Below, one piece after another: positions 53,705 to 63,878 of a stretch of DNA of 64,000 nt. Position 1 is the stretch's first letter. Each line of letters starts with the position of its first letter. Under the pieces are notes generated by a model. It was given only the letters and a program-made list of their open reading frames with translations. It was not told where the DNA came from and made no database searches. The stretch spans positions 1,677,001 through 1,741,000 of the forward strand of contig NZ_CP013630.1 of NCBI RefSeq assembly GCF_001664485.1, read 5' to 3'. The position numbers and the translations under genes were made by a program. Origin of the DNA: Rhizobium sp. N324 (GTDB lineage Bacteria; Pseudomonadota; Alphaproteobacteria; Rhizobiales; Rhizobiaceae).

Positions 53705-54871
53705 ATGTCCGTTCGTCGATTAGCCGAAGATCAATTTCAGCCTGCCGCATTCGCTTTCAGCGACGAAAATGCGGTCTGGGCGGACAAGACGATCCAGAAA
53801 TACCCTGCCGGCCGCCAGCAATCGGCGGTCATTCCGCTGTTGATGCGGGCGCAGGAGCAGGATGGCTGGGTCACGCGCGCGGCGATCGAAAAGATCGCCG
53901 ACATGCTCGACATGGCCTATATACGGGTGCTCGAGGTCGCGACCTTCTATACCCAGTTCCAGCTGCATCCCGTCGGCACCCGCGCCCATGTGCAGGTTTG
54001 CGGCACCACGCCCTGCATGCTGCGCGGCTCGGAAGCGCTGATGTCGGTCTGCAAGAGCAAGATCCATGCCCATGCTTTCGAGCGCAATGCGGAGGGAACG
54101 CTGTCCTGGGAAGAGGTCGAATGTCTTGGCGCCTGCGTCAACGCCCCGATGGTGATGATCGGCAAGGACACCTATGAGGACCTGACGCCGGCCCGTCTCG
54201 AAGAGATCATCGATACCTTCGCCGCCGGCAATGGCGCGAGCATCAAGCCCGGTACCCAGATCGACCGGATTTTCTCAGCACCAGAAGGCGGCCCGACCTC
54301 GCTGACGACGGAAGAGCCGAAGGCAAGGACGCGCGCCAAAAAGGCCGATGCCGAAACCATTTCGGCTCCGGTCGACGCCGCTCCGGTTCCGCCCTCCGAG
54401 GCTGCCCGCCCGAAGAGCACCGATGCCGAGACCAACGCGGCGCTGAAGACGCCGGCAACGGCGCCGAAGGCGGCTGCCAGGAACGCCAAGGCTGCCGAGC
54501 AGCAGCCGGTGTCCGGCACTGCGCCCGCCGAACCGGCGCCGGCAACCGCCGCCAAGGCCGAAGCTGCCCCGGCGGCAAAGCCTGCGCTCAGCGACAAGAA
54601 CCGTCCGGCCGGCATCGAAAAGCCCGCCGCGCCGGATGATCTGAAGATGATCTCGGGCGTCGGCCCGAAGATCGAGGCGACGTTGAACGAAATCGGCATC
54701 TTCACCTTCTCGCAGGTCGCGGGCTGGAAGAAGGCCGAACGCGAATGGGTCGACGGCTACCTGAATTTCCGCGGCCGCATCGAGCGCGACGACTGGGTCA
54801 AGCAGGCCAAGGCGCTCGCCAAGGGCGGCGAAGCGGAATATATCAAGGTCTTCGGCAAGAAGCCGCGGTAA
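53705..54871 (+). CDS. nuoE: NADH-quinone oxidoreductase subunit E with C-terminal helix-hairpin-helix-type extension
   Basis: A 388-residue protein; normal NuoE is about 160-200. Residues 1-175 are the thioredoxin-like [2Fe-2S] (N1a) subunit with cysteines in CGTTPCMLRG and VECLGACVNAP. Residues about 200-305 form an Ala/Pro/Lys-rich linker. From about 311 a domain starts DDLKMISGVGPKIEATLNEIG and ends with GRIERDDWVKQAKALA, a helix-hairpin-helix-type fold that normally binds DNA or protein. A related copy ends the protein encoded after nuoF. The extension is typical of rhizobial annotations; its job is unknown. Confidence 0.95.
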   Translation: MSVRRLAEDQFQPAAFAFSDENAVWADKTIQKYPAGRQQSAVIPLLMRAQEQDGWVTRAAIEKIADMLDMAYIRVLEVATFYTQFQLHPVGTRAHVQVCGTTPCMLRGSEALMSVCKSKIHAHAFERNAEGTLSWEEVECLGACVNAPMVMIGKDTYEDLTPARLEEIIDTFAAGNGASIKPGTQIDRIFSAPEGGPTSLTTEEPKARTRAKKADAETISAPVDAAPVPPSEAARPKSTDAETNAALKTPATAPKAAARNAKAAEQQPVSGTAPAEPAPATAAKAEAAPAAKPALSDKNRPAGIEKPAAPDDLKMISGVGPKIEATLNEIGIFTFSQVAGWKKAEREWVDGYLNFRGRIERDDWVKQAKALAKGGEAEYIKVFGKKPR

Positions 54872-54881
54872 GAGGTGAAGC

Positions 54882-56186
54882 ATGTTACAAGATAAAGACC
54901 GCATCTTTACCAACATCTACGGCCTCAAGGACAAGTCCCTGAAGGGCGCGATGAGCCGCGGCCATTGGGACGGCACCAAGCAGATCCTCGAAAAGGGCCG
55001 CGACTGGATCATCAACGAAATGAAGGCGTCAGGCCTTCGCGGCCGCGGCGGCGCCGGTTTCCCCACCGGCCTCAAATGGTCCTTCATGCCGAAGGAAAGC
55101 GACGGCCGCCCGCATTATCTCGTCGTCAACGCCGACGAATCGGAGCCCGGCACCTGCAAGGACCGCGACATCATGCGCCACGATCCGCATACGCTGATCG
55201 AAGGCTGCGTTATCGCGAGCTTCGCCATGGGCGCTAATGCCGCCTATATCTATGTTCGCGGCGAATATATCCGCGAGCGCGAAGCGCTGCAGGCGGCGAT
55301 CGACGAATGTTATGATTACGGCCTGCTCGGCAAGAACAACAAGCTCGGCTGGGATATGGACATTTTCGTCCATCACGGCGCCGGCGCCTATATCTGCGGC
55401 GAAGAGACCGCGCTGCTCGAAAGCCTCGAAGGCAAGAAGGGCCAGCCGCGCCTAAAGCCGCCGTTCCCGGCCAATATGGGTCTCTACGGCTGCCCGACGA
55501 CGGTTAATAACGTCGAATCGATCGCGGTCGCGCCGACGATCCTGCGCCGCGGCGCCGGCTGGTTCTCGGCCATCGGCCGTCCGAACAATGTCGGCACCAA
55601 GCTGTTCATGCTCTCCGGCCACGTCAACAAGCCGTGCACCGTCGAAGAGGAAATGGGCATCACCTTCCGCGAACTGGTCGACCGCCATGCCGGCGGCATC
55701 CGCGGCGGCTGGGACAACCTGCTCGCCGTCATTCCGGGCGGCGCATCCTGCCCGATCGTTCCGGCCAAGGACATCATCGACTGCCCGATGGATTTCGACG
55801 GCCTGCGCGGCGTCGGTTCCTCCTTCGGCACCGCGGCTGCGATCGTCATGGACAAGTCCACCGACGTCATCAAGGCGATCGCCCGCATCTCCGCCTTCTT
55901 CAAGCATGAGAGCTGCGGCCAGTGCACGCCCTGCCGCGAAGGCACGGGCTGGATGTGGCGAGTGATGGAGCGCATGGCCAAGGGCAATGCCCAGAAGCGC
56001 GAAATCGACATGCTGTTCCAGGTGACCAAGCAGATCGAAGGCCACACCATCTGCGCGCTCGGCGACGCCGCCGCATGGCCGGTGCAGGGTCTGATCCGTA
56101 ACTTCCGTCCCGAGATCGAAAAGCGCATCGACCAGTACACGGCAAGCGCGCTCGATCACGGCGCGGTTCTGGAGGCGGCTGAATAG
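54882..56186 (+). CDS. nuoF: NADH-quinone oxidoreductase subunit F
   Basis: A 434-residue subunit that takes electrons from NADH. FMN binding is seen in [22 protein letters not shown] contacts in [19 protein letters not shown], and the N3 [4Fe-4S] cysteines in [14 protein letters not shown] and [11 protein letters not shown] 54882 is the family start. It lies 10 bp after nuoE; a HhH protein gene follows 2 bp after its stop. Confidence 0.97.
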   Translation: MLQDKDRIFTNIYGLKDKSLKGAMSRGHWDGTKQILEKGRDWIINEMKASGLRGRGGAGFPTGLKWSFMPKESDGRPHYLVVNADESEPGTCKDRDIMRHDPHTLIEGCVIASFAMGANAAYIYVRGEYIREREALQAAIDECYDYGLLGKNNKLGWDMDIFVHHGAGAYICGEETALLESLEGKKGQPRLKPPFPANMGLYGCPTTVNNVESIAVAPTILRRGAGWFSAIGRPNNVGTKLFMLSGHVNKPCTVEEEMGITFRELVDRHAGGIRGGWDNLLAVIPGGASCPIVPAKDIIDCPMDFDGLRGVGSSFGTAAAIVMDKSTDVIKAIARISAFFKHESCGQCTPCREGTGWMWRVMERMAKGNAQKREIDMLFQVTKQIEGHTICALGDAAAWPVQGLIRNFRPEIEKRIDQYTASALDHGAVLEAAE

Positions 56187-56188
56187 TC

Positions 56189-56893
56189 ATGGCGGACAAG
56201 GCATCGAAGAGTGGACAGAAGGAAGACGTCGCCGATTTCGCGGCCGGCTTCGGCCGTCTTGCCGCCGAGATGCTGGAAAATGCACGGGCGATGCCGGTGC
56301 ATCCGCTGATGGCGCATCCGGCCGCCGCCTTCGCCGCCGCAACGGCGATCGGCTTCGGTTTTTCGACGCAGATGGCGGGCGCCTTCTTCGGCGCCTTCCA
56401 GAGCGCGCTGGAAACCACCGGCAAGGTCGCTGCCGCCCTCGATGACACGCCGCCGGATGCACTCGCGTCCGACGTCGAGATCCGGCCGGAGAATATTCGC
56501 CCTGCCGTCAAGGTTGTCGCCAGGCCGGCGACCGCGAACCGGCCGGCGGCGGAGACCAAGCCTGACGTCGAGACGAAGGCAAGGCCGAAACTGACCGTTG
56601 TAACACCGGTCAGCGCACCAGTACCGGCAAGCCAGCCGAAGCCCGCCGTCAAAGCAAAACCGGCAGCGCGGGCTGCGAAGGCCGACGATCTGAAGCTGAT
56701 CGCCGGCATCGGCCCGAAGCTGGAGCAGGTGCTGAACGCCAAGGGTATTCGCAGCTTCGCCGAGATTGCCGGCTGGAGCGCCGAGGACATTGCCCGGCTT
56801 GACGCCGAGCTTGGCTTCAACGGCCGCATCGGCCGTGACGACTGGACCGGTCAGGCGAAAGTTCTGGCCCGGCGGGCGCGCCGAAAGAAATGA
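56189..56893 (+). CDS. Accessory protein with C-terminal HhH-type domain, between nuoF and nuoG
   Basis: A 234-residue protein not among the core complex I subunits. Residues about 20-75 contain a moderately hydrophobic segment (HPAAAFAAATAIGFGFSTQM), about 95-160 are a Pro/Lys/Ala-rich linker, and about 166-234 are a domain that starts DDLKLIAGIGPKLEQVL and ends GRIGRDDWTGQAKVLARRARRKK. This matches the C-terminal domain of NuoE closely. It starts 2 bp after nuoF, so it is in the same transcript and translationally linked. Function is unknown; a membrane-bound partner of the NuoE tail is a hypothesis. Confidence 0.85.
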   Translation: MADKASKSGQKEDVADFAAGFGRLAAEMLENARAMPVHPLMAHPAAAFAAATAIGFGFSTQMAGAFFGAFQSALETTGKVAAALDDTPPDALASDVEIRPENIRPAVKVVARPATANRPAAETKPDVETKARPKLTVVTPVSAPVPASQPKPAVKAKPAARAAKADDLKLIAGIGPKLEQVLNAKGIRSFAEIAGWSAEDIARLDAELGFNGRIGRDDWTGQAKVLARRARRKK

Positions 56894-57115
56894 ACTGTCC
56901 GGCCGTGCAATCGGCCGGAAAAATGGGCGGATCGGCGGACGGGCGGGGGCCTCACGCTGCAGAAGCCGGTGCGGGTTCCGGACCTGGAACACGCGATAGA
57001 GAATTTGGCGGCATCAGATGTCGGCAGGACGAAAGATCCGGCTTGGCAATGAGAGTGTTGCAAAAATAGGTTTGTTTGCCGTCATCAGGCAAACGGGAAA
57101 CAGGACTGAGCGACG
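56894..57115. other. Gap of 222 bp inside the nuo operon, with two hairpins
   Basis: CCGGCCG and CGGCCGG (56899-56905, 56912-56918) flank a short loop right after the preceding stop; a second stem, TTTGCC with GGCAAA, lies near 57073-57095. Neither has a T-run, so they are more likely processing or stability elements than terminators. Confidence 0.45.
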
Positions 57116-59197
57116 ATGGCAAAACTGAAGATTGACGGCAACGAAATCGAAGTTCCGGATCATTACACGCTGTTGCAGGCGTGCGAGGATGCCGGCGCCG
57201 AGGTTCCGCGCTTCTGCTTCCATGAGCGCCTGTCGGTTGCCGGCAATTGCCGCATGTGCCTTGTCGAGGTGAAGGGCGGCCCGCCGAAGCCGCAGGCTTC
57301 CTGCGCCATGAGCGTGCGCGATATCCGCGGCGGCCCGAATGGCGAACTGCCCGAAGTCTTCACCAACACGCCGATGGTCAAGAAGGCCCGCGAAGGCGTG
57401 ATGGAATTCCTGCTGATCAACCATCCGCTCGATTGCCCGATCTGCGACCAGGGCGGCGAATGCGACCTGCAGGACCAGGCGATGGCCTTCGGCATCGACA
57501 CCTCGCGCTACCAGGAAGACAAGCGCGCAGTCGAGGACAAGTATATCGGCCCGCTGGTCAAGACGGTGATGAACCGCTGCATCCACTGCACGCGCTGCGT
57601 CCGCTTCACCACCGAGGTCGCCGGCATTTCCGAACTCGGCCTGATCGGCCGCGGCGAGGATGCCGAGATCACCACCTATCTCGAACAGGCAATGACCTCC
57701 GAGCTGCAGGGCAACGTCGTCGATCTTTGCCCGGTCGGTGCGCTCACCTCCAAGCCCTTCGCCTTTACCGCGCGCCCATGGGAATTGAACAAGACCGAAT
57801 CGATCGACGTCATGGATGCCGTCGGTTCGGCGATCCGTGTCGATACCCGCGGCCGTGAAGTCATGCGCATCCTGCCGCGCGTCAACGAGGCGATCAACGA
57901 AGAGTGGATCTCCGACAAGAGCCGCTTCATCTGGGACGGCCTCAAGACCCAGCGCCTCGACCGGCCTTACGTCCGCCGCGACGGCCGCCTGCAGCCGGCC
58001 ACCTGGGCCGAAGCTTTCGGCGCCATCAAGGCCGCTGTCGGCGCCACATCGGGCGACAAGATCGGCGCGATCGCAGGCGACCTTGCCTCCGTCGAGGAAA
58101 TGTATGCGCTTTCCGAACTGGTGAAGTCGCTGGGTTCCGAGAACCTCGACTGTCGCCAGGATGGGGCGGCACTCGATCCGTCGCTCGGCCGTGCAAGCTA
58201 CCTCTTCAACCCGACCATCTCGGGCATCGATCAGGCCGACGCGCTGCTGATCATCGGCGCCAACCCGCGCTTCGAGGCGGCGATCCTCAATGCCCGCATC
58301 CGCAAGCGCTGGCGCCGCGGCAAGTTCCCGATCGGCGTGATCGGCGAGCCGGGCGAACTGCGCTACAGCTATGACTATCTCGGCGGCGGTCCCGACACGT
58401 TGAAGGATCTGGTCGACGGCACCCACGCCTTCGCCGACGTGCTGAAGAACGCCGCCAAGCCGATGATCATCATCGGCCAGGGCGCGCTGTCGCGCACCGA
58501 CGGCGCCGGCGTTCTCGCCAGTGCCGCCAAGCTTGCCGGTTCGGTCGGCGCGGTCGTCGAAGGCTGGAACGGCTTTGCCGTCCTTCATACCGCCGCCTCG
58601 CGCGTCGGCGGCCTCGATCTCGGCTTCGTGCCGGGTGCCAAGGGCGTCAACGCCGCCGAAATGCTGACGGCGATGGATGTGCTCTTCCTGCTCGGCGCCG
58701 ACGAACTCGCTTTCACCGCCAAGAAGGCCAAGCTCACCGTCTATATCGGCTCGCATGGCGATAACGGCGCCCATCATGCCGACGTCATCCTGCCGGCCGC
58801 GGCCTATACCGAAAAGTCCGGCACCTGGGTCAACACCGAAGGCCGCGTCCAGATGGGCAATCGCGCAGGCTTCGCGCCGGGCGACGCCCGCGAAGACTGG
58901 GCGATCATCCGCGCCCTTTCCGACGTGCTCGGCAAGAAGCTTCCCTTCGATTCGCTCAGCCAGCTGCGCGTTGCGCTCTATGCCGCTTTCCCGCATTTCG
59001 CCGCCATCGACGAGATCGCCGAATCCGATAGCGCCCAAATTGCCGCAGTTGCGAAAAAAGCCGGCAAGATGAACAAGTCAGGGTTTGCGTCGCCGGTGAA
59101 AGACTTCTATTTGACGAACCCGATAGCGCGTGCCTCGGCAGTGATGGCGGAGTGCTCGGCATTGGCCCGCAACAACTTCAAAGTCGCGGCAGAGTAA
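57116..59197 (+). CDS. nuoG: NADH-quinone oxidoreductase subunit G
   Basis: A 693-residue peripheral subunit that carries clusters N1b, N4 and N5. The N-terminal ferredoxin-like cysteines are in RFCFHERLSVAGNCRMCLVEV, the His/Cys set in HPLDCPICDQGGECDLQD, and the next cluster in RCIHCTRCVRFTTE. The rest is the molybdopterin-oxidoreductase-like domain without its cofactor, ending in VNTEGRVQMGNRAGFAPGDAREDW. The length is that of the short alphaproteobacterial type. nuoH follows after 12 bp. Confidence 0.97.
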   Translation: MAKLKIDGNEIEVPDHYTLLQACEDAGAEVPRFCFHERLSVAGNCRMCLVEVKGGPPKPQASCAMSVRDIRGGPNGELPEVFTNTPMVKKAREGVMEFLLINHPLDCPICDQGGECDLQDQAMAFGIDTSRYQEDKRAVEDKYIGPLVKTVMNRCIHCTRCVRFTTEVAGISELGLIGRGEDAEITTYLEQAMTSELQGNVVDLCPVGALTSKPFAFTARPWELNKTESIDVMDAVGSAIRVDTRGREVMRILPRVNEAINEEWISDKSRFIWDGLKTQRLDRPYVRRDGRLQPATWAEAFGAIKAAVGATSGDKIGAIAGDLASVEEMYALSELVKSLGSENLDCRQDGAALDPSLGRASYLFNPTISGIDQADALLIIGANPRFEAAILNARIRKRWRRGKFPIGVIGEPGELRYSYDYLGGGPDTLKDLVDGTHAFADVLKNAAKPMIIIGQGALSRTDGAGVLASAAKLAGSVGAVVEGWNGFAVLHTAASRVGGLDLGFVPGAKGVNAAEMLTAMDVLFLLGADELAFTAKKAKLTVYIGSHGDNGAHHADVILPAAAYTEKSGTWVNTEGRVQMGNRAGFAPGDAREDWAIIRALSDVLGKKLPFDSLSQLRVALYAAFPHFAAIDEIAESDSAQIAAVAKKAGKMNKSGFASPVKDFYLTNPIARASAVMAECSALARNNFKVAAE

Positions 59198-59209
59198 GGG
59201 CAGGGGACT

Positions 59210-60253
59210 ATGGATTCTTTCTTTTCGACCTATGTCTTGCCGGCGATCATCATGATCGGTCAGTCGCTGCTGCTTCTGGTCTGCCTGCTCGTCTTCATCG
59301 CCTACGTGCTGCTTGCCGACCGCAAGATCTGGGCTGCCGTGCAGCTGCGCCGCGGCCCCAACGTCGTCGGCCCCTTCGGCCTGTTCCAGTCCTTCGCCGA
59401 CCTTCTGAAGTTCGTCTTCAAGGAGCCGATCATTCCGGCCGGCGCCAACAAGGCGGTGTTCCTGCTTGCCCCGCTGGTGACGGTGCTTCTCGCACTGTCC
59501 ACCTGGGCGGTAGTGCCGCTCGCCGACGGATGGGTGATTGCTAACATCAATGTCGGCATCCTCTACATCTTCGCGATCTCCTCGCTCGAAGTTTACGGCA
59601 TCATCATGGGCGGCTGGGCTTCGAACTCGAAGTATCCGTTCCTCGGCGCGCTGCGCTCGGCCGCACAGATGGTGTCCTATGAAGTTTCGATCGGCTTTGT
59701 CATCGTCACCGTGCTTCTCTGCGTCGGCTCGTTGAACCTGACCGATATCGTCAATGCGCAGCATACCGGCCTCGGCACCATGCTCGGCCTGCCGGCGTCG
59801 TTCCTCGATTGGCACTGGCTGTCGCTCTTCCCGATGTTCATCATCTTCTTCATTTCGGCGCTGGCCGAAACGAACCGTCCGCCCTTCGACCTTCCTGAAG
59901 CCGAATCGGAACTGGTTGCCGGCTTCATGGTCGAATATGGCTCCTCGCCATACATGATGTTTATGCTCGGCGAATATGCGGCCGTCTGCCTGATGTGCTC
60001 GCTGACGACGATCCTCTTTTTGGGCGGCTGGCTGCCTCCGGTCGACATCTGGATCCTCAACTGGGTTCCCGGCATCATCTGGTTCATGCTGAAGGCCTGC
60101 TTCGTGTTCTTCATGTTCGCGATGGTCAAGGCTTTCGTCCCGCGCTACCGCTACGACCAGCTCATGCGCCTCGGCTGGAAGGTCTTCCTGCCGCTGTCGC
60201 TCGCCATGGTCATTATCGTTGCATTCGTGCTGAAGCTGATGGGATGGGCTTGA
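59210..60253 (+). CDS. nuoH: NADH-quinone oxidoreductase subunit H
   Basis: A 347-residue membrane subunit with eight or more membrane segments that links the quinone cavity to the membrane arm. Family motifs are [27 protein letters not shown], then [32 protein letters not shown] and [20 protein letters not shown]. nuoI starts 40 bp after its stop. Confidence 0.97.
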   Translation: MDSFFSTYVLPAIIMIGQSLLLLVCLLVFIAYVLLADRKIWAAVQLRRGPNVVGPFGLFQSFADLLKFVFKEPIIPAGANKAVFLLAPLVTVLLALSTWAVVPLADGWVIANINVGILYIFAISSLEVYGIIMGGWASNSKYPFLGALRSAAQMVSYEVSIGFVIVTVLLCVGSLNLTDIVNAQHTGLGTMLGLPASFLDWHWLSLFPMFIIFFISALAETNRPPFDLPEAESELVAGFMVEYGSSPYMMFMLGEYAAVCLMCSLTTILFLGGWLPPVDIWILNWVPGIIWFMLKACFVFFMFAMVKAFVPRYRYDQLMRLGWKVFLPLSLAMVIIVAFVLKLMGWA

Positions 60254-60293
60254 TGACGCCCTCTCTCGTTTCCGGCAAAATTGGAGGTTGAAG

Positions 60294-60785
60294 ATGGCAA
60301 GCTTGTCCGGCTCCATCAGCTCGCTGTTTCTCAAGGAATTCGTCGGCGCGTTCTTTCTGTCGATGCGCTATTTCTTCCGCCAGAAGGCGACGATCAACTA
60401 TCCCTTCGAAAAGGGCCCGGTTTCCCCGCGTTTCCGCGGTGAGCATGCGCTGCGCCGTTATCCGAACGGCGAGGAACGCTGCATCGCCTGCAAACTCTGC
60501 GAGGCGATCTGTCCTGCCCAGGCCATCACCATCGAGGCCGGTCCGCGCCGCAACGACGGCACCCGCCGCACGGTGCGCTACGACATCGACATGGTGAAGT
60601 GCATCTATTGCGGCTTCTGCCAGGAAGCCTGCCCGGTCGACGCGATCGTCGAAGGCCCGAATTTCGAATTTGCGACGGAAACCCGCGAAGAGCTCTATTT
60701 CGACAAGGCGCGCCTTCTCGATAACGGCGACCGGTGGGAGCGCGAAATCGCCCGCAACATCGCGATCGATTCGCCGTACCGCTGA
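60294..60785 (+). CDS. nuoI: NADH-quinone oxidoreductase subunit I
   Basis: A 163-residue subunit with two [4Fe-4S] clusters, N6a and N6b. The ligand motifs are [16 protein letters not shown] and [21 protein letters not shown] six bases before ATG 60294 supports this start over a TTG at 60288. It is the TYKY-type protein that passes electrons to NuoB. A 139-bp gap with a strong hairpin follows before nuoJ. Confidence 0.97.
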   Translation: MASLSGSISSLFLKEFVGAFFLSMRYFFRQKATINYPFEKGPVSPRFRGEHALRRYPNGEERCIACKLCEAICPAQAITIEAGPRRNDGTRRTVRYDIDMVKCIYCGFCQEACPVDAIVEGPNFEFATETREELYFDKARLLDNGDRWEREIARNIAIDSPYR

Positions 60786-60800
60786 TTGGGTTTTGAAATG

Positions 60801-60829
60801 CCGCGATGGAGCAGCTGCTCCACTCGCGG
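60801..60829 (+). other. Strong hairpin between nuoI and nuoJ
   Basis: GGAGCAG/CTGCTCC (60808-60814 with 60815-60821) forms an uninterrupted 7-bp palindrome with an outer CCGCG/CGCGG stem (60801-60805 with 60825-60829). No U-run follows. It divides the peripheral from the membrane subunit genes and may set the ratio of their mRNAs. Confidence 0.5.
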
Positions 60830-60924
60830 TCAATATGCACAGGAGCTTTGCCGGTCAGCCGCGCAAATCTCTATCGGGCAGATAAACTCCCGGCTGCCCG
60901 GGGGAAGATGAAAAAGGCACCAAC

Positions 60925-61539
60925 ATGGGTCTGCAGGCTCTATTTTTCTATCTTTTCGCCTTTGTCGCGGTGGCGTCGGCGTTCATGGTCATCTGGGCGA
61001 AGAACCCGGTTCACTCGGTTCTGTTCCTGATCCTGGTGTTCTTCAACGCGGCCGGCCTCTTCCTGCTGCTGGGTGCCGAATTCCTGGCGATGATCCTGCT
61101 GGTGGTCTATGTCGGCGCCGTCGCCGTGCTCTTCCTCTTCGTGGTGATGATGCTCGATATCGACTTCACCGAGCTCAGGGCAGGGGTTCTCGAATATGCG
61201 CCGATCGGCGGGCTGATCGGGATCATTCTCGCAGCCGAGCTGATCGTCGTCATCGGCGGCAGCGTCATCTCGCCCGAGATCGCCAAATCCGTCGCCATGC
61301 CGATCCCGGCGCTCAGCGAGCGCACCAACACCGCCGCTCTCGGCGACGTGCTCTACACCAACTACGTCTATTTCTTCGAGATCGCCGGTCTGGTGCTGCT
61401 GGTCGCGATGATCGGCGCCATCGTCCTGACGCTCCGGCACCGCACCAACATCAAGCGGCAGAATATCCCGAGGCAGGTTGCCCGCACGCCCGCCACCGCC
61501 GTCGAGGTGGTGTCGGTCAAGCCCGGGCAGGGCGTCTAA
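60925..61539 (+). CDS. nuoJ: NADH-quinone oxidoreductase subunit J
   Basis: A 204-residue membrane subunit with five membrane segments. [58 protein letters not shown] is the family core with the pi-bulge helix. It lies 22 bp before nuoK. Confidence 0.96.
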   Translation: MGLQALFFYLFAFVAVASAFMVIWAKNPVHSVLFLILVFFNAAGLFLLLGAEFLAMILLVVYVGAVAVLFLFVVMMLDIDFTELRAGVLEYAPIGGLIGIILAAELIVVIGGSVISPEIAKSVAMPIPALSERTNTAALGDVLYTNYVYFFEIAGLVLLVAMIGAIVLTLRHRTNIKRQNIPRQVARTPATAVEVVSVKPGQGV

Positions 61540-61561
61540 GGCAGGTCAAGGAACAAAGAAC

Positions 61562-61870
61562 ATGGTCATCGGACTTTCCCACTACCTGACGGTCAGCGCC
61601 ATCCTCTTCACGCTCGGCGTCTTCGGCATCTTCCTGAACCGGAAGAACGTCATCGTCATCCTGATGTCGGTCGAACTGATCCTGCTTTCCGTCAACATCA
61701 ACATGGTCGCCTTCTCCTCCTTCCTGAACGACATCGTCGGCCAGGTCTTCGCGCTGTTCATCCTGACGGTCGCGGCTGCCGAAGCGGCGATCGGTCTTGC
61801 AATTCTCGTTGTCTTCTACCGCAACCGCGGCTCGATCGCGGTCGAAGACGTCAATATGATGAAGGGCTGA
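61562..61870 (+). CDS. nuoK: NADH-quinone oxidoreductase subunit K
   Basis: A 102-residue membrane subunit with three membrane segments, similar to MrpC antiporter subunits. The conserved glutamates of the proton path are in [15 protein letters not shown] and [23 protein letters not shown] 61562 gives the usual length. nuoL starts 7 bp after its stop. Confidence 0.96.
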   Translation: MVIGLSHYLTVSAILFTLGVFGIFLNRKNVIVILMSVELILLSVNINMVAFSSFLNDIVGQVFALFILTVAAAEAAIGLAILVVFYRNRGSIAVEDVNMMKG

Positions 61871-61877
61871 GTGGCTC

Positions 61878-63878
61878 ATGTTCCTCTATAAGGCTATCGT
61901 CTTTCTTCCCTTGATCGGTGCGATCGTCGCCGGCCTGTTCGGCCGCGCCATCGGTGCCAAGGCTTCGGAATATGTCACCAGCGGCCTGATGATCATCGCC
62001 GCCATCCTCTCCTGGTACGTCTTCTTCACCGTCGGCATGGGCCATACCGAAGGCGGCCCGATCAAGGTCGAGGTGCTGCGCTGGATCCAGTCCGGCGGCA
62101 TCGACGTCTCCTGGTCGCTGCGCGTGGATACGCTGACCTCCGTCATGCTGATCGTCGTCAACACGGTCTCGACGCTGGTTCACATCTATTCGATCGGTTA
62201 CATGCATACCGATCCGCATCGCCCGCGTTTCTTCGCCTATCTCTCGCTCTTCACCTTCGCCATGCTGATGCTGGTGACGGCCGACAACCTGGCGCAGATG
62301 TTCTTCGGCTGGGAAGGCGTCGGTCTCGCCTCCTATCTGCTGATCGGCTTCTGGTTCAAGAAGCCCTCGGCAACGGCTGCGGCGATGAAGGCCTTCATCG
62401 TCAACCGCGTCGGCGACTTCGGCTTCGTGCTCGGCATTGCCGGTGTCTTCGTGCTGTTCGGCTCGATCAACTTCGACACGATCTTCGCCAACGCCTCGAA
62501 CTTCGCCCCGCATGAAGGCGGCGGCGAGGCTGGTGAAGTGATCCTCAACCTCTTCGGCATGCAGCTCGACAAGGCGCATGCGCTGACCGGCATCTGCCTG
62601 CTGCTGTTCATGGGCGCCATGGGCAAGTCGGCGCAGTTCCTGCTGCACACCTGGCTGCCTGATGCCATGGAAGGCCCGACCCCGGTTTCGGCCCTCATCC
62701 ATGCCGCCACCATGGTCACCGCCGGCGTCTTTCTCGTCGCCCGCATGTCGCCGCTCTTCGAACTGTCGCCGGATGCGCTCGTCGTCGTCACCGTGATCGG
62801 TGCGATCACCGCCTTCTTCGCGGCAACCGTCGGCCTGGTGCAGAACGACATCAAGCGCGTCATCGCCTATTCCACCTGCTCGCAGCTCGGCTACATGTTC
62901 GTGGCGCTCGGGGTAGGGGCCTATGGCGCGGCGATCTTCCATCTGTTCACGCATGCCTTCTTCAAGGCGCTGCTGTTCCTCGGCGCCGGCTCGGTCATCC
63001 ACGCGGTCGATGGCGAGCAGGACATGCGTTACATGGGTGGACTTTTGCCGCATATTAAGGTTACGGCCGGGCTGATGATCATCGGCACGCTGGCGATCAC
63101 CGGCGTTGGTATTCCCTTCACGCCGTTCGGCTTTGCCGGCTTCTTCTCCAAGGACGTGATCATCGAGGCGACCTATGCTTCGCATTCGCCGGTCTCGGGC
63201 TTTGCCTTCTCGCTGCTGGTTATCGCGGCGCTGTTCACCAGCTTCTATTCCTGGCGCCTGATCTTCATGACCTTCTTCGGCAAGCCGCGCGCTTCGCACG
63301 AGGTCATGCATCATGTCCACGAGTCGCCGCAGGTCATGCTGGTGCCGCTCTATCTTCTGGCGTTCGGCGCAATGTTTGCCGGCGTGATCTTCGAAGGCCG
63401 GTTCTACGGCGAGGAGTATGCCGAGTTCTGGAAGGGCGCGCTGTTTACCGGCGCCGAGAACGAACTCGTCGAACAGTTCCACCACGTGCCGGCGCTGGTG
63501 GCCCTGAGCCCCTTCATCGCCATGCTGCTCGGCTTCGTCACCGCCTGGTACATGTATATCCGTTCGCCGCAGACGCCGCGCACCCTCGCCAGGCAGCACC
63601 GCGTGCTCTACCAGTTCCTGTTGAACAAGTGGTATTTCGACGAGCTTTACGACTTCCTCTTCGTCCGCACCGCCAAGGCTCTCGGCCGCTTCCTGTGGAA
63701 GAAGGGTGACGTCGGCGTCATCGACACCTACGGCCCGAACGGCGTGGCCGCCCGCGTCGTCGCCGTCACCGACCGCGTCGTCCGCCTGCAGACCGGTTAC
63801 CTCTATCACTATGCCTTCGCGATGCTGATCGGCATTGCGGCGCTTGTTACCTGGATGATGCTCGGGAGTTCCTTCTGA
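61878..63878 (+). CDS. nuoL: NADH-quinone oxidoreductase subunit L
   Basis: A 666-residue antiporter-like subunit with about 16 membrane segments and the long lateral helix at its C-terminal end. The proton-channel motif [17 protein letters not shown], followed by [40 protein letters not shown], carries the key Glu and Lys residues. Its TGA overlaps the ATG of nuoM (TGATG). Confidence 0.97.
   Translation: MFLYKAIVFLPLIGAIVAGLFGRAIGAKASEYVTSGLMIIAAILSWYVFFTVGMGHTEGGPIKVEVLRWIQSGGIDVSWSLRVDTLTSVMLIVVNTVSTLVHIYSIGYMHTDPHRPRFFAYLSLFTFAMLMLVTADNLAQMFFGWEGVGLASYLLIGFWFKKPSATAAAMKAFIVNRVGDFGFVLGIAGVFVLFGSINFDTIFANASNFAPHEGGGEAGEVILNLFGMQLDKAHALTGICLLLFMGAMGKSAQFLLHTWLPDAMEGPTPVSALIHAATMVTAGVFLVARMSPLFELSPDALVVVTVIGAITAFFAATVGLVQNDIKRVIAYSTCSQLGYMFVALGVGAYGAAIFHLFTHAFFKALLFLGAGSVIHAVDGEQDMRYMGGLLPHIKVTAGLMIIGTLAITGVGIPFTPFGFAGFFSKDVIIEATYASHSPVSGFAFSLLVIAALFTSFYSWRLIFMTFFGKPRASHEVMHHVHESPQVMLVPLYLLAFGAMFAGVIFEGRFYGEEYAEFWKGALFTGAENELVEQFHHVPALVALSPFIAMLLGFVTAWYMYIRSPQTPRTLARQHRVLYQFLLNKWYFDELYDFLFVRTAKALGRFLWKKGDVGVIDTYGPNGVAARVVAVTDRVVRLQTGYLYHYAFAMLIGIAALVTWMMLGSSF

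Noticed and set aside
61851..63809. 652-residue minus-strand frame opposite nuoL
   Set aside because: Antisense shadow of nuoL with low-complexity Asp/Glu/Arg content.
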